From Chimonanthus salicifolius (Eukaryota > Streptophyta > Magnoliopsida > Laurales > Calycanthaceae), in NCBI GenBank assembly GCA_013350335.1, contig CM023542.1:2852001-2916000 (forward strand): a stretch of 64,000 nucleotides of DNA, read 5' to 3'. The notes under the pieces are model-generated. The model did no database searches and was not told where the DNA came from. It was given only the letters and a program-made list of their open reading frames with translations. This document shows positions 54,483 to 64,000 of this stretch, piece by piece. The position numbers and the translations under genes are program-made. Within the stretch, counting starts at the first letter, position 1; each line of letters opens with the position of its first letter.

Positions 54483-57267
54483 TGTCTTGAGAACCACTTT
54501 CCCTTAAAATACCTTTACATCAATGGAAGCTGAAGGAGAGGGATTAAAAAAGGAATTGGTGGGGCATCAAAACACCCTTTAGGTCCTTTACACTTAGTGA
54601 TGTGTTTGATTCGAAGGATATTTTTGGTACAAAAATAGCCGAGTGACATATACATATAGGGGTTTAAATTTATTTTTTTAAGGTATTTTCACTTCACATA
54701 TATTAATCTTACAAACATGTATAAATCTCTCAATCTACACATTAAGTAAGTCGATGAACAGTAATCTCATAAAGAGTGGTTTATAGGAGTTTGAACGTGA
54801 ATCAAATCTTAATCCTCATTTCATGAGAAGAGGTTCTTGATCTCTTAATATCAGTAGTAAATTCATTTGAAGGATCATTGACCAGTCTTGAATTTCCTCT
54901 AAAAATGCATGAAATTATGATTTCTAAGTACATTTCAATTCATAGATGTATTTTATACTTATAAAATCAAGGTTTATAGAAGAAATAGTCAATACCATTT
55001 TCTAAAGTAGAGGTGTGAGAGAGAGAGATTGTGTTAGTCTTCATGTTCTTCTTCAACCTTATTAAATCTGTAAAAACGAATTCTTTCTTATTGATCAAAG
55101 GTGAACTCCAATCAACTGACACTAATTTTTTTTTTTCTTGGGCCAGAAAAAGTTGAAATTATTCATGTGGTCCTTTAAGAACAACCCCAAGCTGCATTTG
55201 CATGCCCCTTCTTTTCCTTTTTCCCCTAAAAATATTATAAACTTTGGTGCAGGATCATGTTAGAACATTCCCAAACTGCAGATTGGTATGTTAATCTTTT
55301 TCTTTTGAGGCAAAAGGAGAATTTCTTGTGTTTGGGTCTTGCTGGAATCTTCCCAAACTAGATATTAACACAGTATTCTTCTCTAAATTTAGTTAATATT
55401 CTCCAAGACCAAGAGTTGGAAGGCATAAATAAAGTGACTCCACCACCAGATAAAGTTAGTACTCTGAGGTCTATTCAGGTAAATGTTTCCTTACTTTTCT
55501 TCATTTGGCAACAAGAGAGGGTACCATATCTAATTATTGGAAGAAAAATTACTATCTTTTATCTAAAAAACTCAAGTACTCATCCCTTCAGTCAGCATTT
55601 TCACTGCCATAGCCACTCCTTTAGTACACTTCCACCCGTTATGGGATTCTGATCCTGTCTAATATGCTGTCTCCTTTTGCTGGTTCTTGATCTTTATATA
55701 AATTAGTAAAAAGTACAAGTTCCATCCAATTGATATTATTAAAAAATAAAAAATATATTATTTTTTAGATTTTTATATATAACATGATATGGTAAATTAA
55801 ATTCTTTTAATGCATCAAATCTCTTTTTTCTTAATTTTTTTTGTCTCTTTTAATATTTTCGATAAAGATAGATCAAATCTTCTGCGTTCACCGAAATCCC
55901 ATTTTAGTTATCTCGTTTAAAATATTTATATTTTTAAAAAAAAATTATATAAGACTAGTACTTTATGTAATCTCATCCATTTTCAACATATTTTATATTA
56001 CGTCAATATAAATGAAACAACTATTTTGGAACAATTCTAAAATTCATATTGATAACTAATTTGGGACAGAGGGAGTACTATTTTTTTATTTTTAATCATT
56101 TTTATAAAATATTCCTACTTTATACTCTATACCTGGAGAATTTCGTGAGAGAGATATGCTCAAGTATAATTGGAATTTCTAATTTATGTTAAGGACACTT
56201 GATAAATCGAAGCAAATTACAATTATTCTATGAAGAAATTGTCAAAGAATTATTTGACAATTACAATTGTTCAAATGCACTGAATTTAATCATAAAATTC
56301 CTTTCTTCATTCTTCACTCATTTTTTTTATGAAATTTTCTATTGTTAAGTAATAATATGACAAAAACTCACCAAATGGGTATCTCCAAAATAAAAAAGCA
56401 CAAAAGAAAAAAAAAGTGTTATATACATAGTCTTTCAAAAAAGGAGATGCTAAGATTACCCTTATATATATTTCTTTTTCTTTAACATTTTTTTTGGCAT
56501 AAAATCGATTGAATTGGTCCATTAATTGTTGGGTGAAATCTAACTCTCATCCAAAAAGTTAAAATAACAATACTAAAAAAAACAGTTCAGAGATAGTTTA
56601 TATCATTGTTAAAACACCATTCTCGATATCTTAATGATAATTGATAATATCGAGATATTTTTAAATTCTTCAATTTTTAAAATATTATATTTAAAAATAA
56701 TAAATTAAAATATTAATAAAATAAAAATCATAACACCATTCAGGAAGAACTAACAACTAATTCAGAACAAACAATATATTAGAATACAGGTCAATAAATA
56801 TCCTACAATCTTTAAAATATAGATAAACATTTTAAATCATTGTAAAAGTTATTAAGATTATTGCAAAGATTTCTTAATAAAGAATTTATTAAAAAATTAT
56901 CATGATATTATTATTTATTGCATTTTCAACATGATTTTATCGAGAATTTATCATAGGGCTAATAAATACACGATACTTGTATTTTACTGTGGTAATTTAT
57001 GACATAGATTTATATACCGAACAGTAGTCTATACAACAGAAGCTGGACTCTTGATTTTTTCCATTAAGATATAATCAAAGAATCACCACCAATTAGCGTT
57101 CGATAGAATGGTCTCTTATCACAAAGGAACCTGTGGAAACCTAACTCAGGGTTTGGTGCTTTGGTGAAGTTTACAAGCCCCCAAACCTGAATGGATCAAT
57201 GGCTAGGTGACGGTTCTTAGCTGCAGGGTTAGGTCATTGGATCAGTCATGGCCGGGGTCCTCAAGGA
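54483..57267. other. Intergenic region upstream of the TFL1-like gene
   Basis: AT-rich sequence without recognised genes. The first 1-2 kb should hold the TFL1-like promoter. A GA tract lies at 55017-55030. Nothing else stands out. Confidence 0.4.
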
Positions 57268-57275
57268 GTTGGGTT

Positions 57276-57657
57276 CATGGGTTGATACCTATAGTATCAG
57301 TCAAGGTTAAAAAAAATCGGCCGATTTTCATTTAAAAAAAACAAATATCGGTGTGAATACGGTAGATATTTCGGTGAAAAACTTTTTATATTTTTTTCAA
57401 TGAATTTTTTCAAAAAAAAAAGTACTAAAATTAAAAAAAAATGAGAAAAGAGAAAAATCTTGATCGAACTGATATCTCAGCCAAAATCAAATATCAACAC
57501 CCGGTGAGGTTTCATAGAGTGGTTTGAAAAGACATTGGATTGGGCCTTGTGGTCTATGATCCAAGGTACTTGGATTGCCTTTTTTTTTAAAATAAATTTA
57601 AATAAAAAAATGAGAAGGAAGAAAAATTTCGACCGAAAGATCAAATATCCACCCCTG
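57276..57657. mobile_element. TATCGG-family MITE, copy 3, internally rearranged
   Basis: The ends are CATGGGTTGATACC and the complement of CAGGGGTGGATATTTG. GTTGGGTT flanks it perfectly at 57268-57275 and 57658-57665. The interior contains a misplaced copy of the right flank, described separately. Confidence 0.6.
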
Positions 57658-57740
57658 GTTGGGTTTCATAGAGTGGTTTGAAAAGACATTGGATCGGGTC
57701 TTGTGGTCCATGATCCAAGATTCCAAGGTACTTGGATTGA
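57420..57740 (+). repeat. ~154-bp tandem duplication spanning MITE end and flank
   Basis: GGTTTCATAGAGTGGTTTG and CAAGGTACTTGGATTG occur at 57508-57573 and again at 57662-57743, each preceded by GA-rich and GAAAAAT...TCGA MITE sequence. The offset is 154 bases. Confidence 0.8.
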
Positions 57741-58635
57741 TTCGAGTTGGCTCGGGTCCATCCCCATTAAGAGTGATCCATCCCATTAGAAGAGTATGTT
57801 GAGAAGATTCTCTTGAATCATCATTAAAACGTTGCTGCAGATGACTAGACTGAAGTTCGACATGTGAGGCCGATTTAGCCAAGACACTGATGTCAATGTC
57901 CATCAGCTGACACAAACATGATTAGACCCTACTCAGAAATCAAATTTTAATTCAAACTCTTTTTAAATTGACGATATATATAAAATGAGCTTGCATCAAA
58001 TTTCGTGCAAATCGCCTATGGATGGACGCTATATGAGTTTAAATGGATGGATTGGTTTGGTAGACTTTAATTTATATTTATTGTATATAAAATTTTATTT
58101 TATTTAGATAATGGAATTATATTTTTTAAGATTTTTAAAAATTCACATTTATTTAATTATGAGACTCTGACTTGGCTCAGATGACTGAGTCAATGAGGGC
58201 CGTTTCAAAAGAGTGAAAGTGGAAGGAGGGAGTGTGTTTGTGCATTTAATAGTAAGAAATATAGTCTCACATCTAAAGTTTTCAACTTCCACGTGGGATC
58301 TATAAGTAGATATTCTCCCTTTAACCAGTGGACCTGTTTTGGGCCGGGTATTTGGACTTAAACCTTTGTAAGTTCACGTGTGTGCGTGCACACGTGTGGC
58401 CATAAATAGTACAATTTCCAATCATATAACTCAATTGGGTTTAAAACTCAGATAGGTATCAGCCTAATTCACATAGGAAAATGGATCTATTAGATCTACT
58501 TTGTGCCCCAAAAATTAAAGTTTGTACAAAAGTCTTATAAGAACTATTCTTATATATGAGGGAATATGAATGGATGGATTTGAATGACCTTGATTTTTAA
58601 TTTCCTCTCCATCCAAAGGCCCACCTCCTGTAAAA

Positions 58636-58745
58636 AGAGTCGAGATATCGGCCGATATATATCGATTTTAAAAATCGATATTTATCACCTATATTGATAC
58701 ATTTTTAATATATATACACTAATATCGCCTATCTTGATACGTTTT
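58636..58745. mobile_element. TATCGG-family fragment
   Basis: GTCGAGATATCGGCCGATAT is followed by the palindrome ATATCGATTTTAAAAATCGA. No termini or flanking duplication are recognised. Confidence 0.45.
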
Positions 58746-58874
58746 TTAAGACCAAAATAAAATGCAAAGAAATGAAAAGCAAATGCAAAAGAAGGCATTG
58801 AAGTGGAAAATCCCAAATGATGTGATGTGTCTGTTAGGAACAAATTTAGGTTGGTTTCTTATTAAGTATAATCT

Positions 58875-59040
58875 CATCACGCCACGTAATTGAACTGGTT
58901 GTTTCCCGTCTCAAGAAGCGAGAGGTTGTAGGTTTGAACTTCCATGGCCTTATCTCTGCGTGCTCTAGGGATAAGAGGCTCACCCATGGGGGTATTACGC
59001 ATGGTATCCCACGGTTTCCTACACATAAATTCAAAAAAAA
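58875..59040 (+). mobile_element. SINE family A
   Basis: A head with TTGAACTGGTTG and a B-box-like GTAGGTTTGAACTTCC precede the shared body CATGGCCTTATCTCTGCGTG and GGCTCACCCATGGGGGT. The end is TTTCCTACACATAAATTC plus an A-run at 59031-59040. Confidence 0.65.
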
Positions 59041-59302
59041 ATTCTAAAAAGGGTTCTCCCTCGAATGAGGTAAATCTATAGCATCCATTTTTCATACTTA
59101 CAATCACACAAATGAGCCTCGTCAATTTATCTAAAACTAACCATGAAGAAGATTGGCTCAGACTTTGATTACATTCCTAAGTACCAAATATCCAAACACC
59201 TGATTGCAAAGAAATCCTAAAAGCATGAACTTAAATTTCTCTGGGCAACACCTATTATGAGCCACATACAAATGATTACTCAATACACCCATAAAGCATA
59301 AG

Positions 59303-59733
59303 TAAGGGTGCAATTGTGCTGGGCCTAACCTAAACCCGCATAAAAAATCTGAAAAAAACTGGGTTCAGGTGGACCCAGGCTTATGTCAAAATCATTTTTG
59401 GGCCCCAAATATCAAGTCGGACCAAGGCCTAGCTACATTTACAAAATATTTTTTCTTTAATATATAATTTATTTGACATAAATTTATAGTATATAGAATC
59501 ATATAACAGAAATAACATTTTAAGTCCGAAGAAGTCTGAGCCCAGATAAGCCCAAATACACATTTTGGACTTTAAATTGGGCTCAGGCCCTACTATACAT
59601 TTTGGGCCAAGCTCATATTTGATTAATTCCAGTGGTTTGGGCTCGAGCTGGAGCTCGGACCCTTTAATTACAATTTGAGCTCAGGCTTGGACAAGCTCAA
59701 AACTTAACTCGGTCCACCAGAGTTACATTCCTA
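59303..59733. mobile_element. hAT-type MITE with perfect 8-bp target-site duplication
   Basis: The ends are TAAGGGTGCAATTG and, inverted, TAGGAATGTAACT. AGCATAAG flanks it perfectly at 59295-59302 and 59734-59741. Subterminal GGGCC and GCTCAGGC motifs resemble those of the larger hAT element in BASS4 intron 10. No transposase. Confidence 0.88.
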
Positions 59734-60282
59734 AGCATAAGTGAGCTACTTATGCCAAGTCCTTTTGGATTCTCCAATATTCTTCAACGAAATCTTATTC
59801 ATAGCTTCAACTTGCCCATTGGATTTGGGTGATGTGTTTAATAATATGAATGTCACAATTATAAATGCTAAAGTTATAAGGATGAATTTTTAATGGTGTC
59901 TCAACGAGTAAAAATACAAATCCAATCCTTAGTTATTTCTTAAATTTAAAAATAAAAATTGAGACGCGTTTCGTCTATAATTCTAAAGTATAGAAAAAAA
60001 AAATAATCAAACTATTCAATTGAGTCAAGCCAACTCAATTCTAAAAAAGGAATTCCTTCTTTTTTTCAATCTTAGTAATATAAAAAATTAATTATTTTCT
60101 CATGTTAGTAATTAGATACTTATAATTTAAGTAATAAAGAATATCAACTTTGTTTTTTTCATGCATCAATCTTTAAAAATCAATACCTAATACTTCGTTA
60201 TTTTATCCCTTCATTTTTAACTTTTAAAAATCAATACCTAATACTCATCAACATTTAATGATTAAGATTCTATGGTTTGGAT

Positions 60283-60412
60283 CAAGGGTTCGAATATCGG
60301 CCAATATGCCAATATCTTAGCCGTATCATATCAACTGATATCTTGGTGGTTTTTGTTTAAAAAAAGTGACGAGAGAGCATTTTATTGACCGATACCGAGA
60401 TTTCGACCCCTG
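60283..60412. mobile_element. TATCGG-family MITE, copy 4, cleanest copy
   Basis: 130 bases with ends CAAGGGTTCGAATATCGG and, inverted, CAGGGGTCGAAATCTCGG. GTTTGGAT flanks it perfectly at 60275-60282 and 60413-60420. The 8-bp duplication and CAGGG-type end point to the hAT superfamily. Confidence 0.88.
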
Positions 60413-60809
60413 GTTTGGATTATCAATTAACAGTAAAATTTTACATATTTCATATTCATATAATCACCTGTCAAATGTACCTAATTATATTAGGTCTATC
60501 ATTCATTTTGTAAAAAATCTCATTAATGAGTCCAATTGGAGGGTCTTATTATCATGGAAGTGAATCTTTTAGTCACATAACTTAAAGGAGATTGTATATT
60601 TATAATTAAATGGGCTCCACATAATTGAGTGAGATGGAACAAAAAATAAGAGAACTCTTAGATGTTAAGAGAAACTTCTCAATCCCATCATCATAACTTT
60701 ATAAAAAATGTCTTAAAACATTAATGATTTTGTCGTAAATCAAATTGTCAAAGTCTAAAATCACAAGATTAATATAATCCATGAAACTCAAATTTTATAT
60801 AGCTAATAT

Positions 60810-60946
60810 TTTTTAATGAATTAACGTGTGGAAAATTCAGACACATTCTTACTAAAACCTCTCACGGATGAGCTCACTACCCCTAAGGCACACCAAAATT
60901 AGGCCATGGGGGCTCGAACGCACAACCTCCCACTAGAGTCAACCAC
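60810..60946 (-). mobile_element. SINE family A with target-site duplication
   Basis: On the minus strand a B-box-like GTGCGTTCGAGCCCC is followed by the family body CATGGCCTAATTTTGGTGTG and TTTTCCACACGTTAATTC. Flanks ATATAGCTAATAT (60797-60809) and ATATAACTAATAT (60947-60959) differ at one base. Confidence 0.75.
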
Positions 60947-61715
60947 ATATAACTAATATCTTTGCTTATATATCCCATCAAAAAATATTTAACCCAACCC
61001 ACATTTGAAGAATAGCCTCCTTAAATAGAGAGACATGAAAAATCTCCTTTGATTTTTTGTTTTCATCCTGTCAATAATCTTATCTATTTCTCAACTCAAC
61101 GATAAAAATAAAATAAAATTGGGGAGCCCTTTCAAGTTCTTCTATAAAATTGTTGAAAATAATAAATATAATGACTAATATAAATTTTGTCTATTTGATC
61201 ATTTTAAGCTCATCATTTTAGACTTTAAAAATTTAATATGCTCAAAATTATTGATTTTTTATAGTCCATTTCATGACCAAGTTAATTTTTTTATTTAATT
61301 ATATTAGATGTTCACTTGCACACTAAGTCATTTTAAACTATTTTTAATCTTAAAATTTATAGTTTGTAAAGATATAACTTAATTAACCTGATTAAAGTAA
61401 TTTTTGATGAAACAAATTTCTGAAAAAATGAATCTCTCTCCTCTTTAGAGTCGCCTGGTAAAATGACTGATGTGGGTAGGTAAGACACACTAAGTAAAAT
61501 ATTTTAATGAAAAATTATATTAAATAAATAGTAAGTCTCATATGGTCTTTGACCCTTAAATTTTAATGAAAATATGCCATTGATTTCTATGTCCTCGAAG
61601 TGAACGGATCTCACCTCTCCTTCTCCCTCTGACTCTGTGTAAAATTCTACAAGAAGCTGGCAAGAGCATTTGCTCATCTGGGTTTTGTCTAAAATCCATA
61701 GGAAGCTCTCGAGAG

Positions 61716-61806
61716 ATGGCTTCTGTAAGCAGGAAGATCTCAGCTGCATCTGCAAGGCATCACACCAGAAAAAGCAGAAAAGGAAACTCCCTTAATTTTC
61801 CTTCAG
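61716..61806 (+). CDS. Candidate first exon of a gene running off the right edge
   Basis: ATG at 61716 opens MASVSRKISAASAR, then HHTRKSRKGNS and LNFPS, with a possible donor GTCGAC at 61807. The Ser/Ala/Arg-rich start with SAASAR.HTRKS recalls, from memory, the N-terminus of a plant alpha/beta-hydrolase family that continues into a membrane anchor. No further exon was recognised up to 64000, so the call rests on 30 residues. The upstream 100 bases are CT-rich, like a plant 5' UTR. Confidence 0.35.
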
Positions 61807-64000
61807 GTCGACCTCTTTACATCTGTCCCTGATTTGTTACTAACTTACTCTTGCCCAAGACCATAGCTCTTTAGTATTTCCTTCTTTTCTTTTATTTTTA
61901 CATTTGTTAGATCACTTGTGGTGGATTCCTTTATCCCTACAAACCCACCTATTCAGCCTCTTCTGATTTAGGTCTTGTTCTTTTGAATTTTATTCGATTT
62001 TTGGTGTTTGGGGCATCTTTTATCTATTGTTGTTTAGTTGTTCCTTATATTCTAGACTCTACAGTTGTTATTTTGATTTTGAAAGGTGAAATTTTCAACC
62101 ATGTTGAGGAATAGCTATTTCTTTTGTTTTGATATTATGATGTGGTTATGTTAATTTTCTACTTTATTTTATGCCTATGTTCTTATAACCATAGTTCTAA
62201 GGCTGGTAGATTCAACATTTTACCGATTCACTAGACTCTGTTGAGGTCGAGTCAACAGTCAAGTCACCATTTATCGAGCTGAATTAAGTTCATTTGCTAA
62301 CAAAATAGTCCATGTTCAAACCAAAGTGTTGAAGTTTTGCAAGACCCAGTTGAGTCATGGAGTTGGTGCATCAATATTTTGAGTCTGATGCCGATTGGTA
62401 TCATGATACAGTTGGGACTTTGGGTTTTCAAACCATGTAGTAGGTCGACATGATCAGATATTTCCTATCACCCATATCATGTACAAATTAAAAATTACAA
62501 TTGTTTTCTCTGTTTCAGTAAGACAAGGTTTTAGTATTGTTATATTGGTGATTGTCCAGATGTGAATTTTTCTGCAAGATTTGGCATTGAATTTTGTAGT
62601 ATTAAACCATCCCACTCTTAATTGATTATTACCCTATCACAATATTTTTTTCAGAAGTGATAGCCTAATTCAGATTCGATCTAAAATGCAACAATGGAGC
62701 TAATTCCTATTTTCCTCCCTCTCTCTCTCTCTCTCTCTCTCTCACCTTGAAATTTTCAGAGTGAGATTATTCTCATGACCTTTGAGTGGTTTCTGTTTCT
62801 CCCACATTCAGGAAAGATCAAAAGAACTTCATTGCCTCCTAAAATGGCAAGGATCCAAATAAAACTAGTGGGAGGAATACTTGTACATTGTAAAATAGTT
62901 CCACGTAGGCAATTTTTTAGTAATTTTATTTTATTTCCATTGTTCACTTTATTTTTATTCAAATTGGGGATTTCGTATCATATCATTTAACCTCTTAAAG
63001 GAGTATGGACTAAAAATATATTGACCGGGTAATCCATGCTTGTCCATTTCTCATACAATCATACTTCCCCCCTTGTGTTGTTTTGTGCAATATTGTCGAC
63101 CATCTACTCTTATATTCTATAGTTATATGATGAAGGGCAAGGTTCAGATTGGTTAAAAACAAACCTACCTCTTCCAATGATAGGTTTTAGGCTGAAGTTT
63201 GTGAAAACCAGCCAAGGGAAACTTTAGTTTGGCTCTAAGGAATTTAAAAAGCTTAGAGGAAATCCAAACAAAAATTTACTGAAAGGAAAAGGTTTTGAGA
63301 TCTAGGGCTTACTAGATCCAAGGAATTTGAATATAGCTCTAAGGTAGAATCTAGAGAAAATCCACAACCAAATTACCTAAGGGAGATTTTGGAAAATCCT
63401 CGAATTTTACCAAAACTCAAGAAAATCTCCAATAAAATTTGGCTCCTAAGGTAGAAAACCAAAAGAGAAAATCCAAAATTAATTTGCTAACCTAAGATCT
63501 AATTCTTGTGCAAAAGCAAATAGAGCTAAGGCAAAATCAACATTCATATGAAAATTACGCACCAGAATTTCTCATACAAATGGAAAATAAATCATGAACT
63601 CTAAAGATAGAATTGCACAATAATTAAATTCGATAAAAAAACATTTAAGAAAAAAAGAGATAGATAACTCACCTCAAAGGGAGAACTCAATTGAGAAAAC
63701 ACAAACTACCATGGCCTACGGTCGTCCATGGCCCTTTGTTTATAGTGTAAGAGGATAGAAAAATAGTAAATTGAACTTTACATTTCCCGTCACTTTAGGA
63801 TACCCTAATACAAAAATGATCACAACTTTCTCTACTTATGTCAGAATTGTACAAACTTGGGCTTTGATAGAAATGTCTCTGAATAAGCTTCCCAATGGAT
63901 CTAATTTTATGAAAGTCCGACATTGTTTGATCCATCAAATCTGACTACTAAATAACACATTTTTCCACCAATCCTAGAGTGCCATGTGTCTATTCTAAAA
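61807..64000 (+). other. Possible intron or intergenic sequence to the right edge
   Basis: A (CT)n microsatellite lies at 62717-62743. From about 63170 the sequence changes to many diverged copies of a GGAAATCC/AAAATCCAC motif and looks like retroelement non-coding sequence. No coding similarity is seen. Confidence 0.35.
62717..62743 (+). repeat. (CT)n microsatellite
   Basis: Thirteen or so CT units. Confidence 0.9.

Noticed and set aside
57598..57915. Minus-strand ORF of 105 codons
   Set aside because: No family resemblance; it overlaps a MITE end and a tandem duplication.

Overview
The window is plant nuclear DNA. It carries spliced genes with GT-AG introns, an AT-rich background and many plant-type retroelements: L1-like LINEs with a zinc-knuckle and RNase H tail, Ty1/copia and Ty3/gypsy remnants, a TRIM, tRNA-derived SINEs and hAT-type MITEs. 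The species cannot be fixed from the sequence; an angiosperm with long, repeat-filled introns is the safe statement. None of the long single-frame ORFs is a gene by itself. The genes were read by joining short exons on splice signals, reading frame and family knowledge.

Layout. (1) 568-6610, minus strand: the plant PARP3 gene, 16 coding exons visible, first ATG at 6610, last exon(s) beyond the left edge. (2) 8356-40559, plus strand: a BASS4-type plastid sodium/metabolite cotransporter gene, 14 exons and 417 codons spread over 32 kb. Introns 1, 2, 7, 8, 9, 10 and 11 hold LINEs, copia pieces, a TRIM, a LARD-like element, a SINE and a hAT MITE, several nested with target-site duplications. (3) 40.6-51.3 kb: intergenic, AT-rich, with two ~1 kb foldback (long inverted repeat) elements, MITEs and SINEs. 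(4) 51323-54411, minus strand: a complete four-exon TFL1/CEN-type floral repressor gene. (5) 54.5-61.7 kb: intergenic with a hAT-like MITE family, SINEs and tandem duplications. (6) 61716 onward, plus strand: a candidate first exon of another gene that would continue past the right edge.

The three identified genes share no pathway: a nuclear PARP-like protein whose active site is degenerate, a chloroplast envelope transporter, and a shoot meristem identity regulator. PARP3 and BASS4 are divergently arranged about 1.7 kb apart. The least ordinary features are the repeat architecture (foldbacks, a palindromic MITE family, a LINE-gypsy chimera, a LINE that split a tandem duplication) and the extreme intron load of BASS4 with a 19-nt microexon.
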